Of a stretch of 64,000 nucleotides of DNA, positions 19,201 through 28,930 are shown piece after piece. Positions within the stretch are counted from its first letter, which is position 1, and every line of letters starts with the position of its first letter. The DNA comes from Lactococcus protaetiae (lineage in GTDB: Bacteria > Bacillota > Bacilli > Lactobacillales > Streptococcaceae). The translations under genes were made by a program, and so were the position numbers. A model generated the notes under the pieces. It had not been told where the DNA came from and made no database searches. It worked only from the letters and a program-made list of their open reading frames with translations. The DNA is taken from assembly GCF_006965445.1 (NCBI RefSeq), contig NZ_CP041356.1, positions 2,632,019 through 2,696,018 on the forward strand, in the 5' to 3' direction.

Positions 19201-22200
19201 AGTTGAGCCACTGAGTGAAGTGCTCAGTGAACTTGAAGCACTCAATGAGGTGCTTGTACTCAAAGAGTTAGAGTCACTAAGTGAGGTACTCAACGAACTT
19301 GAAGCACTCAAAGAGCTACTTGTGCTCAAAGAGTTAGAATCACTGACTGAAGTTGAGGCGCTCGTAGATTCTGACGTGCTCATCGAAGTTGAGGCACTAA
19401 GTGAGGTACTCGTTGAACTTGAATCACTCAAAGAGCTACTTGTGCTCAAAGAGTTAGAATCGCTGAGCGAAGTTGAGGCGCTCGTAGAATCTGACGTGCT
19501 CAGCGAAGTTGAGCCACTAAGTGAAGTGCTCAGTGAACTTGAATCACTCAATGAGGTGCTTGTACTCAAAGAGTTAGAGTCACTAAGTGAGGTACTTGTT
19601 GAGCTTGAATCGCTCAGAGAGCTATTTGTGCTCAAAGAGTTAGAATCGCTGAGCGAAGTTGAGGCGCTCGTAGAATCTGACGTGCTCAGCGAAGTTGAGC
19701 CACTAAGTGAAGTGCTCAGTGAACTTGAATCACTCAATGAGGTGCTTGTACTCAAAGAGTTAGAGTCACTAAGTGAGGTACTCAACGAACTTGAATCACT
19801 CAAAGAGCTACTTGTACTCAAAGAGTTAGAATCGCTGAGCGAAGTTGAGGCGCTCGTAGAATCTGACGTGCTCAGCGAAGTTGAGCCACTAAGTGAAGTG
19901 CTCAGTGAACTTGAATCACTCAATGAGGTGCTTGTACTCAAAGAGTTAGAGTCACTAAGTGAGGTACTTGTTGAGCTTGAATCGCTCAGAGAGCTACTTG
20001 TGCTCAAAGAGTTAGAATCGCTGAGCGAAGTTGAGGCGCTCGTAGAATCTGACGTGCTCAGCGAAGTTGAGCCACTAAGTGAAGTGCTCAGTGAACTTGA
20101 ATCACTCAATGAGGTGCTTGTACTCAAAGAGTTAGAGTCACTAAGTGAGGTACTCAACGAACTTGAATCACTTAGAGAGCTACTTGTGCTCAAAGAGTTA
20201 GAATCACTAAGTGAGGTACTCGTTGAGCTTGAATCGCTCAGAGACGTGCTTGTACTCAAAGAGTTAGAATCACTAACTGAAGTTGATACGCTCGTAGAAT
20301 CTGACGTGCTCAATGAAGTTGAGGCACTGAGTGAAGTACTCATCGAACTCGAATCGCTCAGAGAGGTACTTGTACTCAAAGAGTTAGAGTCACTAAGTGA
20401 GGTACTCATCGAACTTGAATCACTCAGAGAGGTACTTGTGCTCAAAGAGTTAGAATCGCTAAGCGAAGTTGAGGCGCTCGTAGAATCTGACGTGCTCAAT
20501 GAAGTTGAGGCACTAAGTGAAGTACTCAGTGAACTTGAATCACTCAGAGAGGTACTTGTGCTCAAAGAGTTAGAATCACTGACTGAAGTTGAGGCACTGA
20601 CTGAAGTACTCATTGAACTTGAATCACTCAATGAGGTGCTTGTGCTCAAAGAGTTAGAATCACTGACTGAAGTTGACACGCTCATGGAATTTGACGTGCT
20701 CAGTGAAGTTGAGCCACTAAGTGAGGTACTCAACGAACTTGAATCGCTCAATGAGGTGCTTGTGCTCAAGGAGTTAGAATCACTAACTGAAGTTGAGGAG
20801 CTCGTAGAATCTGACGTGCTCAGTGAAGTTGAGCCACTAAGTGAGGTACTCAATGAACTTGAATCGCTCAATGAGGTGCTTGTGCTCAAGGAGTTAGAAT
20901 CACTAACTGAAGTTGAGGCGCTCGTAGAATCTGACGTGCTCAAAGAGTTAGAGTCACTGAGTGAAGTTGACACACTCATTGAGATACTATCACTTAGGGA
21001 ATTTGAATCTGAAGATGATTCACTAATAGAGTTAGAAAGAGAGTCACTTAAAGATGTTGATTCACTGATTGAAACAGATAGAGATTCTGAATCTGAAAGA
21101 GAATCACTTAGAGAGGTACTATCACTCAATGAATTTGAGGTACTGATTGAAAGTGAAAGAGACTCTGAGTTTGAAAGGGAATCGCTTAAAGAATTTGAAT
21201 CACTGATTGAAACAGACAGAGATTCTGAACCTGAAAGAGAATCACTTAGGGAAGTACTATCACTCAATGAATTTGAGGTACTGATTGAAAGTGAAAGAGA
21301 CTCTGAGTTTGAAAGGGAATCGCTTAAAGAATTTGAATCACTGATTGAAACAGACAGAGATTCTGAACCTGAAAGAGAATCACTTAGGGAAGTACTATCA
21401 CTCAATGAATTTGAGGTACTGATTGAAAGTGAAAGAGACTCTGAGTTTGAAAGGGAATCGCTTAAAGAATTTGAATCACTGATTGAAACAGACAGAGATT
21501 CTGAACCTGAAAGAGAATCACTTAGGGAGGTACTATCGCTCAATGAATTTGAATCGCTAATTGAGAGTGAAAGAGACTCTGAATCTGATAATGAGTTACT
21601 AAGAGATAGACTGTCACTCAATGATTCACTTAGAGAACCACTATCACTCAATGAATTACTCAACGAGATACTTTGACTAGATGAATCACTTATAGAGAGG
21701 CTCTCACTTATAGATTCACTTAATGAAATGCTCTCACTCATAGAGCCCGTATTACTTTCTGTTGAATCACTCAAAGAAATACTTGTGCTTATGGAAATGG
21801 AATCACTAGTTGATACGCTAGTAGATGTACTTATTGAATCTGATTCACTTAAAGATAATGATTCACTTCCCGCCGGACTGTAAACATAAATCGTTTCATT
21901 AACTGCTGTTGTAGTATCAGTAACAACTGTTGAAGTTGGTTGACTCGTTCCTGTTGGCAGTAACGATGATCCTGGTTGGACATATACATAACCATCTGGA
22001 ACATTAGTTTGTGTATAAAGACTTCGAGTCCAATCTATCGTATTTCCAACATTAGCTGGAACATTACTAGTACCTGAACTTTCAATTCCCACCTGACTAG
22101 AAGATGTGGCTACTGCTAGACCTGTTTGCGCATCAACATATGTATAACTGATGTTGGGATTTGCCTGACCGTAAACGTAAATATTATAAGTATAGGTCGT

Positions 22201-24090
22201 TCCCGACATAGGAACAATGGCAAAGTTGGCTTGACCGTACTGATCACCATTATCGGTGGTAGTTGTACTATCTCCTCCTGGTTGTCCTCCGCTTCCTGTT
22301 GGTGCTCCTGAATAAATTTGATTATCAGTAGCTCCTCCAATTGCCCACATATATCCTGCAGGCATATTATCAATAGCATAAGTTGCATTTGCTAAATTGA
22401 TATTTTGGCCAATATAGTTAGCATCATTAGATAATGGAACTGTTGTATTTCCTACTGTATCTCCATTTTGATTAATATAATTAATCTTTATATCGCCAAC
22501 AGGTAAAGCATTAGTTTGAAGCTCACGTGTACTAGTATTAATAATATTAGATGATGCTGTTCCCCCATTAACTGTAGTCGTTCCATTTTGAACTGTTAAA
22601 GTCCCAAAGGTACCCGTTGCATCTGGAGTAGCTGGTTTAGCATTCGTTCCTTGCCATGTATTAATACTAGAATTATTCATTGTGAATTGACCAGCACCAC
22701 TCACAAGAGGACCTGTACTAGGAGAACCTGTTGTTGTATCAACAGCCATATGCAACGACTTAGGAGAAATGAAGGTAACACTTGAACCAGAGCTATTTGT
22801 TTGGATAACCGCTCCATTTGACCACTGATTAATATCTAATGTTGTACCAGCATTAAATACTGCACTTTGAGTTCCTTGTAGTCGAATCGCACCTGGTTGT
22901 GTTGATTGAGGGATAGAAAGATTAAAGTTTTGCCCAAAGACATATTGAGCTGTCGCTGAAGCACCTTGTTGACCATTGATAAAGTATTGGAAACCAGTTT
23001 GAGTCCAACTGACATTATCACCAGCTGTTATTCCATTTATATACAAATACGCTGCAGGAAAGTTAGCTGCCTGTCCATTATATGTTTTAGCAGTAAACGA
23101 TGAATTATCCCCCATCGTAATAGTATTTCCATAACCGACACTACCTGTTGGTGCTATTGTTTCAAAGTAAAATGCTGAGAAAGCAATATCATTAGAGGTA
23201 CGATTAAGTGTCACACTTGAATTATTTGCAAAATTGATACTACCAACCGAACGAGTAATTTCATTAGAAATATTAAATGTATTTGTACCCGAGAAGACAA
23301 GTTTTGAACCACCCAAACCATACATCAAATGGACAGGATTATATCCATTCGATGCACTCGAAGATAATGTTACATTATTTACATTCACGGTTAATTGGCC
23401 TGCATTTGGTGAATAAATTAATGCATAGTTATTACCATCGTTTCCTGCAAAACCTTGTTGAGCTTGCATATTACTTAATGTGAATGTTGTAGGATTTGTA
23501 TTACTTACCCAAGCAAATGTCTGTGTTCCTAGGTCAACTATATTATTATTACCTTGAACAATGACACTAGCACCATCTGCACGATTGGTCATTGCTGTTC
23601 CGCCAGTTGTAGGATAAGTAATGCTAGCCGTGATATCAATGTAAGTAATATTAGAATTCGCCCATGCACTTTGTAATTGCGCATATGTTGTTACATTTGC
23701 ATAGGTGCCATTAGCTATAGCTGTTGCTTTATAAGTAGCATCATTCACAACTTGATTAGGAGTTGCAACAGTGACCGATGTCGGTGATGCAGGTGTCGTA
23801 CCAAGACCGCTTTCAAAGCTTCCACGATTAACATCTGGGTCTGTTGCAACCTGATTAATGGTTCCTCCAGCCGTTGTTCCTAGTGCCTGAGCAGATGGTA
23901 TAGTAGTTCCAGATGTATTGGCTAAAACTGGTTCAGCTTGCACCGCTACTGCTACACCTGCTGCACCACCACCTAATACGCTGACTGTCGATATCGCTGC
24001 GTACATCCAACGTTTCTTACTTTTATACATCCTATATCTTAATTTCGGTTCGGAGATAATTTTGGATATATTTTTATTTTTTAAATTCAT
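16201..24090 (-). CDS. Giant serine-rich repeat adhesin (accessory Sec substrate)
   Basis: 2629 residues. The long leader carries [10 protein letters not shown], the KxYKxGKxW-type motif of accessory-Sec substrates, then a Gly-rich hydrophobic core ([14 protein letters not shown]) and cleavage near VQAEP. The non-repeat region (about 55-735) looks like a beta-helix: Asn/Gly/Thr-rich rungs, similar in style to the pectate-lyase-like binding regions of lactobacillary SRR proteins. Two MucBP-like stretches follow (near 533 [11 protein letters not shown] and 653 [11 protein letters not shown]). Residues about 740-2560 are almost pure Ser alternating with Thr, Asp, Leu, Asn or Ala, the O-glycosylated stalk. 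LPKTGE at about 2589, a membrane helix and RRRRKEE form the sortase anchor. It is transcribed after gtf3. The ligand is unknown. Confidence 0.96.
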   Translation of the reverse strand: MNLKNKNISKIISEPKLRYRMYKSKKRWMYAAISTVSVLGGGAAGVAVAVQAEPVLANTSGTTIPSAQALGTTAGGTINQVATDPDVNRGSFESGLGTTPASPTSVTVATPNQVVNDATYKATAIANGTYANVTTYAQLQSAWANSNITYIDITASITYPTTGGTAMTNRADGASVIVQGNNNIVDLGTQTFAWVSNTNPTTFTLSNMQAQQGFAGNDGNNYALIYSPNAGQLTVNVNNVTLSSSASNGYNPVHLMYGLGGSKLVFSGTNTFNISNEITRSVGSINFANNSSVTLNRTSNDIAFSAFYFETIAPTGSVGYGNTITMGDNSSFTAKTYNGQAANFPAAYLYINGITAGDNVSWTQTGFQYFINGQQGASATAQYVFGQNFNLSIPQSTQPGAIRLQGTQSAVFNAGTTLDINQWSNGAVIQTNSSGSSVTFISPKSLHMAVDTTTGSPSTGPLVSGAGQFTMNNSSINTWQGTNAKPATPDATGTFGTLTVQNGTTTVNGGTASSNIINTSTRELQTNALPVGDIKINYINQNGDTVGNTTVPLSNDANYIGQNINLANATYAIDNMPAGYMWAIGGATDNQIYSGAPTGSGGQPGGDSTTTTDNGDQYGQANFAIVPMSGTTYTYNIYVYGQANPNISYTYVDAQTGLAVATSSSQVGIESSGTSNVPANVGNTIDWTRSLYTQTNVPDGYVYVQPGSSLLPTGTSQPTSTVVTDTTTAVNETIYVYSPAGSESLSLSESDSISTSTSVSTSDSISISTSISLSDSTESNTGSMSESISLSESISESLSISDSSSQSISLSNSLSDSGSLSESLSDSLSLSNSLSDSESLSLSISDSNSLSDSTSLSDSLSGSESLSVSISDSNSLSDSLSNSESLSLSISTSNSLSDSTSLSDSLSGSESLSVSISDSNSLSDSLSNSESLSLSISTSNSLSDSTSLSDSLSGSESLSVSISDSNSLSDSLSNSESLSLSISTSNSLSDSTSLSDSLSDSESLSVSISESTSLSDSLSNSISESSSDSNSLSDSISMSVSTSLSDSNSLSTSDSTSASTSVSDSNSLSTSTSLSDSSSLSTSLSGSTSLSTSDSTSSSTSVSDSNSLSTSTSLSDSSSLSTSLSGSTSLSTSNSMSVSTSVSDSNSLSTSTSLSDSSSMSTSVSASTSVSDSNSLSTSTSLSDSSSLSTSLSASTSLSTSDSTSASTSLSDSNSLSTSTSLSDSSSMSTSLSDSNSLSTSTSLSDSSSMSTSLSASTSLSTSDSTSVSTSVSDSNSLSTSTSLSDSSSTSTSLSDSNSLSTSSSLSDSSSLSTSLSDSNSLSTSTSLSDSSSLSTSLSGSTSLSTSDSTSASTSLSDSNSLSTSSSLSDSSSTSTSLSDSNSLSTSTSLSDSSSLSTSLSGSTSLSTSDSTSASTSLSDSNSLSTSSSLSDSSSLSTSLSDSNSLSTSTSLSDSSSLSTSLSGSTSLSTSDSTSASTSLSDSNSLSTNSSLSDSSSTSTSLSDSNSLSTSTSLSDSSSLSTSLSGSTSLSTSDSTSASTSLSDSNSLSTSSSLSDSSSTSTSLSASTSMSTSESTSASTSVSDSNSLSTSSSLSASSSLSTSLSDSNSLSTSTSLSASSSLSTSLSGSTSMSTSDSTSVSTSVSDSNSLSTSSSLSDSSSMSTSLSDSNSLSTSSSLSASSSLSTSLSASNSLSTSSSSSLSTSLSTSTSMSMSDSMSASTSLSDSNSLSTSTSLSDSSSMSTSVSASTSLSTSDSTSTSTSLSDSNSLSTSSSLSDSSSLSTSLSASTSLSTSDSTSASTSVSDSNSLSTSSSLSDSSSLSTSLSDSNSLSTSTSLSDSSSLSTSLSASTSLSTSDSTSASTSVSDSNSLSTSSSLSDSSSLSTSLSDSNSLSTSTSLSDSSSLSTSLSASTSLSTSDSTSASTSVSDSNSLSTSTSLSDSSSTSTSLSDSNSLSTSTSLSNSSSMSTSLSASTSLSTSDSTSVSTSVSDSNSLSTSTSLSASSSMSTSLSASTSLSTSDSTSVSTSVSDSNSLSTSTSLSDSSSTSTSLSDSNSLSTSTSLSDSSSMSTSLSASNSLSTSSSSSLSTSLSTSTSMSMSDSTSTSTSVSDSNSLSTSTSLSDSSSMSTSVSASSSMSTSDSTSVSTSVSDSNSLSTSTSLSDSSSLSTSLSASTSLSTSDSTSASTSLSDSNSLSTSTSLSDSSSMSTSLSDSNSLSTSTSLSDSSSMSTSLSASTSLSTSDSTSVSTSVSDSNSLSTSTSLSDSSSTSTSLSDSNSLSTSTSLSASSSLSTSLSASTSSSTLESTSTSTSLSDSNSLSTSTSLSDSSSMSASLSASNSLSTSSSSSLSTSLSTSTSMSMSDSTSASTSLSDSNSLSTSSSLSDSSSTSTSLSASTSMSMSDSTSTSTSVSDSNSLSTSTSLSDSSSTSASLSASSSMSTLASSSLSTSLSDSGSLSLSDSTSLSTSLSLSNSLSTSDSASLSTSLSASNSLSTSDSSSLSTSLSTSNSLSTSTSLSNSSSASASLSASNSLSLSDSMSLSMSTSSSDSMSLSTSLSNGSGNTGASGNLNSSNGGLSGTSNGMANSLPKTGETNDALATGTGWATLLGAIGATLLGRRRRKEERDGE
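16420..21870 (-). repeat. Serine-rich coding repeats with nested periodicity
   Basis: DNA encoding the SRR stalk. Unit words of 12-18 bases build larger units. Four near-identical 186-base units (62 residues) run head to tail at about 19475-20218. Three 138-base units (46 residues) lie at about 21121-21534. A segment of 338 bases (17264-17601) recurs without a difference at 20204-20541. The stalk end nearest the binding region uses LSDSLS-type words; most of the rest uses [17 protein letters not shown] words, so the stalk has at least two histories of expansion. Confidence 0.9.
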
Positions 24091-24389
24091 ATATAAATTT
24101 CCTATTATTTTTTAAATGTTGCTTTTTGGAGTATTTAGTAGTTTTACTACTCAAGGTCCCCTCTGGTTTATTGACTCAGAAAGAAATTTAAGAACTGGTA
24201 ACCATACTCTTACTTCTCTCACTATCGTCATTTCTATATTACTTATCATTTCCTGCTCCCAGACTTTTTCAAACTTATTATTAAATAATGAAATCTATAC
24301 TAGTATTCCTCTACTTTTTAATAAGCCACAATATAGATTTAATTCAGACATTCTTATCAATATTTTGCTTTAGTGGTTAAAATATGGTC
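24091..24389 (-). promoter_or_regulatory. Upstream region of the adhesin gene
   Basis: 299 AT-rich bases between gtf3 and the adhesin. The SD is AGGAAA about 10 bases before the ATG. A GAGTAGT-AAA-ACTACT-type hairpin lies at about 24127-24150. No promoter of clear consensus quality could be picked, although the length suggests separate control of the adhesin. An 85-codon frame on the plus strand here looks spurious. Confidence 0.4.
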
Positions 24390-25397
24390 TCATCCATTTT
24401 CTATTCCATTTATTATGCTTTCAGCTTCTATAACTGCTTTACGAGTGAACATACCACTTCTCAAAGCCTTTGAAATTTTATTAGCATTATTTTTAAATTC
24501 TACTAATTGCTTTTCGCTTAAAGATTGAAATTTCTCTTTTATCTCGTTTGGCGTTGTTATCGTAAATCCTAAATGGTTCTTTGTGATAAATTCAGCTATT
24601 GCTGACTCCTCCCAAACAATAACAGGCATTCCCAAACTTAAATACAAGGAAACTTTATGAGGGCTATTAAAACGTGTATATCCTTGATAATCTCCTCCTC
24701 CTGGTAAATTATCATCCCAAGAAATTCCAAAATAATTTTTAGGGATTTTTTCTACTAAATCTTGAGCAATAAAAGAACCATGATAGACAACATTATCTCC
24801 AAAGTTATTCGTAGACTTTCCTCCAAAGGCATGTAACTCTGGCATGTTTCCAGACCACGTTTCAATGAATATTGATTTATCAAGATTTCCAGCAACAACT
24901 GCTTTCTTCTCCAAAGTATGAGAAAGAGGGACACCTTTTTCTTGAAGATAATCAAAAAGTTCTTTTTTTACTATATTTGTGCGAACTCCATAATTTCTAA
25001 GTGCATCATTCATCTTATCTCCATGCCCTATAACGACGTCTACTGAGTTTAAGAAATCATTCTCTTTGGGATAAAATCCTCGTAACCACTCTGAATCATG
25101 CATTAATACAACAATCTTTGTATCTTTCTGTTTCAGGCAATTTATAAACATCTCTTCAAAACGAAAACCAAGTAAAGTGGGAAATTGATGGAGAACAATA
25201 TCCCCTCGTTCCACTTCTGAGATTATCCCCTCAATTAATGCTTTCAATGTTATATCCGACATTTCACGTGTATTTTGCATACGTATGCTTATACGACCAT
25301 ATCCCAAGCTTTGTGCAATTTCTGTTACATCACTTTTAGGTTTTGTTACAGCATCTCTAGACTGTGGCTGAATAACATTTACCACCCATCGTTTCAT
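24390..25397 (-). CDS. gtf3: Gtf3-type glycosyltransferase
   Basis: 335 residues from the ATG giving MKRWVVNVIQPQSRDA, which has AAGGAG 6 bases upstream; the 27 codons open further upstream overlap nothing useful. The protein resembles the Gtf3/Nss enzymes of accessory-Sec loci, which add the second sugar to GlcNAc on SRR proteins. It also resembles enzymes annotated as beta-1,6-galactofuranosyltransferases. Visible blocks are LHQFPTLLGFRFEEMF, VLMHDSEWLRGF, and near the end RFNSPHKVSLYLSLGMPVIVWEESAIAEF, the nucleotide-sugar site. It probably acts in the cytosol on GlcNAc-modified adhesin. The sugar donor cannot be told from sequence; glf nearby makes UDP-Galf a candidate. Confidence 0.85.
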   Translation of the reverse strand: MKRWVVNVIQPQSRDAVTKPKSDVTEIAQSLGYGRISIRMQNTREMSDITLKALIEGIISEVERGDIVLHQFPTLLGFRFEEMFINCLKQKDTKIVVLMHDSEWLRGFYPKENDFLNSVDVVIGHGDKMNDALRNYGVRTNIVKKELFDYLQEKGVPLSHTLEKKAVVAGNLDKSIFIETWSGNMPELHAFGGKSTNNFGDNVVYHGSFIAQDLVEKIPKNYFGISWDDNLPGGGDYQGYTRFNSPHKVSLYLSLGMPVIVWEESAIAEFITKNHLGFTITTPNEIKEKFQSLSEKQLVEFKNNANKISKALRSGMFTRKAVIEAESIINGIENG

Positions 25398-25443
25398 TTT
25401 TTCTCCTTCATAATCAAGGCTTTTATCCCTTTTAGCTATACGC

Positions 25444-25662
25444 TCACAAAATTTTATATACAAAAGACAAAAGCACAACGGCGGACATCATTATGGCAAT
25501 CAAGCTAGTTACAAGCTTTCCATACCCAGTATCTTCCTCATCATTAATAATTCTGTCACTTTCATTTTGGAACATTTCTTCAATCACAATCTCTAATTGA
25601 CTCGGTTTATACCAATAAGCTGTTTTTGCTTCTATTTTGTCTAACTTTTTATCTTTAATCAT
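25444..25662 (-). CDS. Small SecE-like protein (candidate Asp4-type component)
   Basis: 72 residues from the ATG preceded by GAGGTG (a GTG three codons earlier is possible). The N-terminal half is charged and soluble; the C-terminus is one membrane helix (GYGKLVTSLIAIMMSAVVLLSFVYKIL region, about 47-72). Its size and single C-terminal helix resemble SecE and Asp4, the small partner of SecY2 in streptococci, and its position after gtfB matches that of asp4 there. Sequence similarity is too weak to prove this. It follows gtfB by 15 bases and is 46 bases from gtf3, clearly in the same operon. Confidence 0.55.
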   Translation of the reverse strand: MIKDKKLDKIEAKTAYWYKPSQLEIVIEEMFQNESDRIINDEEDTGYGKLVTSLIAIMMSAVVLLSFVYKIL

Positions 25663-25677
25663 CTGTCCCACCTCTCT

Positions 25678-26532
25678 TTACCGTCTTTTGATAGTTGTTA
25701 CTTTAGACACAGGAACACCTTTTTTTATTAGCAATTGCTTATACTCTAAAGACATCTTAACTTCTTGAATATATTTGATGTCATTCTTCAAAATATGTAA
25801 TAGGTTCCCTTTTACATTCCCATTATCATCAACTGGTGATTCTACCAATTGAAGTATATTGTGCGACTTCGTTTTGGATAACGCAGCTAACTCAATTCCT
25901 AAAAATGAGATAGTTACTCTGTCTTTTGGAGTTACTATTTTTGGTAGCTGTTCAGCGATAAATAAATCCAGAGAATTGAACCCAGATAAGGGTTCTCCTG
26001 TTTTTTCATCATTAAAAGTTATATAATTCAATTTTCCTTCATAGAAGTAATAACTGATTATTGGAATATGCTTTTCGTTATAAAAATGAATCTCTTGGGG
26101 TCTATTATTGAAATAGAAAATCTCACTAAAAATCTTGCCATCAATTGTATACTCTTGTACAAAATCTTTTTCTCCATCACCATGATGGTATTGAACATTT
26201 TTCACTAAACGTCTAGTATTTGGGAATAATTCCATTATTCCTATCTCTTCCCCCTCATGAATGATAGAAATTGAAAAATCTTCATTCATAAAAATTTCAG
26301 AAAAACTAGGAACAGGAGCTTGGTTGAAAAACAAAGATTGTGTCAAATCATATTTGCGGTTTGTTAAATAATCAAAAAGATTTATTCCTTCAACTTCTTC
26401 ATCTCGCTTTAATCTTGCAAAATCTGGACTCGGTAATATACTAATTACTTTCCCATTTCCTTCAATTCTTTGTTTACTTTCCTTCCAGACTTTATCTTCT
26501 GGTCTGATTATCGTTACTAATTCATAATCCAT
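25678..26532 (-). CDS. gtfB: Short GtfB, glycosyltransferase stabilising subunit
   Basis: Forms with GtfA the O-GlcNAc transferase that first modifies SRR adhesins; GtfB binds the acceptor polypeptide. This protein has 284 residues against about 440 in streptococci. The part present matches the N-terminal half, including beta-rich blocks such as FYFNNRPQEIHFYNEKHIPIISYYF and TGEPLSGFNSLDLFIAEQLPK. It stops soon after VEKSLEYKQLL-like sequence (SLEYKQLLIKKGV), so the second Rossmann lobe is missing. No remnant in another frame follows, because the next gene begins within 16 bases. Its start overlaps gtfA by 11 bases. It may be a natural short form or a degraded subunit. Confidence 0.75.
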   Translation of the reverse strand: MDYELVTIIRPEDKVWKESKQRIEGNGKVISILPSPDFARLKRDEEVEGINLFDYLTNRKYDLTQSLFFNQAPVPSFSEIFMNEDFSISIIHEGEEIGIMELFPNTRRLVKNVQYHHGDGEKDFVQEYTIDGKIFSEIFYFNNRPQEIHFYNEKHIPIISYYFYEGKLNYITFNDEKTGEPLSGFNSLDLFIAEQLPKIVTPKDRVTISFLGIELAALSKTKSHNILQLVESPVDDNGNVKGNLLHILKNDIKYIQEVKMSLEYKQLLIKKGVPVSKVTTIKRR

Positions 26533-27967
26533 CTAACATTCTTCTCCATTTCTCTGCAATAACATGGTCTTGGAATTGTTCAACTGAAGTAATCGTACTT
26601 TTCTTTAATTTAGGATAGTATCTCTTTAGAATTTCTTGAAGGCCGAAAGCAAGTTGATGAGCACTAAATTCTTCATCTTGACGAGAAAAATCTCTCAAAT
26701 ATCCATTTTCTCCATTTTTTATTAACTCCATCGCACCAAAACGTGCTTTGAAGGTCACTATGGGAAGTCCTGCATCTAAAGCTTCAATATATGTCAATCC
26801 AAATCCTTCTGAATATGAAGCAGAAATGAATACATCATATTTTTTATAAACTTCTTCTAAATTGTTTGAATGCCCTTTAAGGCAAATATAATCACTAGCT
26901 TGAAGTTCGGTAATCATTTGCTGTAATTTACCTTCTTCTACCCCTTGACCATAAATATCAAAAATGATATCTGGATAATCTTCATGTAACGAAACAAAAG
27001 CTTTAATCGCAATATCAATATGTTTTTCACTCGCTAATCTTGATGCAGTCATAAATCTAGTTGGTTTCTTCTTGAATTTTGAAAAATCAATAACTGAATA
27101 TTCCTTATCTCGAATCCCTCCTACTGGAATCGTAACGAACTTTTCATCTTTATTTGGAAAATCTACTAAAAAATCTTCTCTTTGCAACTCTGTAGAAACA
27201 ACAACTCTATCAGCCGCATCAATATGAGTCAAAAGGTACTCATAATAGTTATTCCACATCGGTGCTGATAGGACTGCCCTATCTCCTAAGTGATCTGCAT
27301 GTATTACCTCAATGAGATTGCAATCTAAATATTTATGGTGGAATAAAGCAACTTCAGGCTCTTCACCTCTATCCAAAATGAATGTGTTCTTTTCACTAAA
27401 AAGCTCATCTAAACCTTCAAAGAAATAACGTTGAAATAAGACCTCGTTTTTAAAAAATAGATTTTCTCCTTCAAAATCATAAACATGAATATTCTCAAGT
27501 ATTCTCCCTCTTCTTGGATGACGATATTCATTGAACATTATCTTTCGTTTACCTGTTTCAAAATCAAAAATTTCAATTTTATATCTAGAAACTAGAAGGA
27601 GGTTAGTATCTTTGGGATTAGGAGATTTCTCAATATGCTCTCTTATGAGCATACCTGTTGATGTTAATGTCTGTACAATACGGTGTGTTTCTGAATTATC
27701 CTTAAAAATTTTATCTAAACGTTCATTTTTTCTGACCACTCCCGTTTCAACAATTTTTTTCCCAAAGGTAAAAAACTCCCAAATATCAATAACTTGATTT
27801 TGTTTTAACTCCCAATGCTCCATAGCTTCTGATAGCTCTTTCACAAGTCCCGTAAAGATATATTTATAGGGCAGATTGACACGATCAAATAACTTAGCTC
27901 TATAAAACTGAGCATGTTCAACACCAGAATTCCCTATTCCCATTGCTTTATTAATGAAAAAATTCAT
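26522..27967 (-). CDS. gtfA: GtfA, catalytic subunit of the adhesin O-GlcNAc transferase
   Basis: 481 residues, about the length of streptococcal GtfA. The N-terminus MNFFINKAMGIGNSGVEHAQ is the typical start, with the NSGVEHAQFYRA donor-side loop. An inserted beta-sheet domain (about 85-200) contacts GtfB. The C-terminal GT4 lobe has TASRLASEKHID, DIYGQG and the EX7E motif SEGFGLTYIEA (about 390-405). It transfers GlcNAc from UDP-GlcNAc to Ser/Thr of the adhesin in the cytosol. It overlaps gtfB by 11 bases, consistent with complex formation; asp3 ends 48 bases upstream. Confidence 0.93.
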   Translation of the reverse strand: MNFFINKAMGIGNSGVEHAQFYRAKLFDRVNLPYKYIFTGLVKELSEAMEHWELKQNQVIDIWEFFTFGKKIVETGVVRKNERLDKIFKDNSETHRIVQTLTSTGMLIREHIEKSPNPKDTNLLLVSRYKIEIFDFETGKRKIMFNEYRHPRRGRILENIHVYDFEGENLFFKNEVLFQRYFFEGLDELFSEKNTFILDRGEEPEVALFHHKYLDCNLIEVIHADHLGDRAVLSAPMWNNYYEYLLTHIDAADRVVVSTELQREDFLVDFPNKDEKFVTIPVGGIRDKEYSVIDFSKFKKKPTRFMTASRLASEKHIDIAIKAFVSLHEDYPDIIFDIYGQGVEEGKLQQMITELQASDYICLKGHSNNLEEVYKKYDVFISASYSEGFGLTYIEALDAGLPIVTFKARFGAMELIKNGENGYLRDFSRQDEEFSAHQLAFGLQEILKRYYPKLKKSTITSVEQFQDHVIAEKWRRMLDGL

Positions 27968-28015
27968 TTCTTCTCCCTCTCTGATAACCTATGACTATAA
28001 AATTGATGCTCTATC

Positions 28016-28891
28016 TTAATTTGATACGTCCGATATTCTTTGCTGCATTTGTTGAGCTATATATACATATTTCCGAATTTCTCTGTCATTTTGTCCCGAC
28101 TCCTGACTTTGAATGTTCGATAAAATATTGTGACTCGGAAATAAAGAAGATAGAATATTTGGTAAAAGCTGATAGGGTCTTGAAAGAAACTCAAAATTTT
28201 GACCCTGTGATATGAAAACTTCCTTTGTACCGTTTTTCATGTACTTTAATACATTCATTAAGAACTTTAAAAAGTCATCTTCTCCTCTATTCACAAAAAG
28301 GCATAGTCTATTTTCCTTATCATTTGATAATGGAATAACCGAAGTTTCTCTTAGCAAATAATTAATCACTATCTCTAACTTTTCATTACTCTCGTCTATT
28401 TTATGACTAGCTAATTCTAAAATACCTATCTTTTTATTTATCAATAGCTCATATTTTTCTTTAAAAGAACTATTCATTATGAGCAGGAAGTAGAAGACTA
28501 TGACATCATGTCTTTGATTAATTAGACTGATTTTATAACTAGCTGCTTCCTCAGGATATTTGAAAACTAATTTCAAATTTTCAAAATATTCCATACCAAT
28601 TTTATTGTTGAACTTATCATAAAATTCTATAGTCGCTTGAAGATGATTTTGCTCAGCTTCTTCAAGATACAATCCTATTTCATAGTATTGATTTGCTGCT
28701 AGTAGGGGGAGTAAAGGAGAGATACGATTTTTTGAGTAATTTCCTATAGAATTCCATGTTTTTATCTTTGCTCCTACGGGCATCATAGGTGATGCAAATT
28801 TGGTTTCCTTCTTATCTATCACGACTTCCGCACCATAAGAATAACTATCAATATATCTATTTCCCCATTTTATTATTGAAATCCCCTCCAA
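28016..28891 (-). CDS. asp3: Accessory Sec system protein Asp3
   Basis: 291 residues, recognised by its N-terminus MEGISIIKWGNRYIDSYSYGAEV and KIKTWNSIGNYSKNRISPLLPLL, typical of Asp3, and by its place after asp2. Asp3 is a carbohydrate-binding-module-like protein that joins Asp1 and Asp2 in a complex needed for SRR glycoprotein export. No signal or membrane segment is seen. The C-terminal 140 residues are less conserved and end with QSQESGQNDREIRKYVYIAQQMQQR, a likely helical tail. Confidence 0.85.
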   Translation of the reverse strand: MEGISIIKWGNRYIDSYSYGAEVVIDKKETKFASPMMPVGAKIKTWNSIGNYSKNRISPLLPLLAANQYYEIGLYLEEAEQNHLQATIEFYDKFNNKIGMEYFENLKLVFKYPEEAASYKISLINQRHDVIVFYFLLIMNSSFKEKYELLINKKIGILELASHKIDESNEKLEIVINYLLRETSVIPLSNDKENRLCLFVNRGEDDFLKFLMNVLKYMKNGTKEVFISQGQNFEFLSRPYQLLPNILSSLFPSHNILSNIQSQESGQNDREIRKYVYIAQQMQQRISDVSN

Positions 28892-28930
28892 TGTTTTGTC
28901 TCCTTATAACGTTTTATTGATTTGTAAAAA

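Noticed and set aside
16289..21676. A 1795-codon open frame on the plus strand, antisense to the adhesin stalk (Leu/Glu/Val/Ser repeats)
   Set aside because: It is the mirror of serine codon choice in the repeats; no ribosome binding site or family resemblance, and it ends where the repeats end. The adhesin on the other strand has leader and anchor.
16201..21870. Possible CRISPR-like array
   Set aside because: Repeats are in frame, without spacers of constant length, and code for the serine-rich stalk; no cas genes.
24116..24373. 85-codon plus-strand frame with a hydrophobic stretch between gtf3 and the adhesin
   Set aside because: No ribosome binding site, AT-rich composition, and opposite to all neighbours; more likely the adhesin's upstream region.
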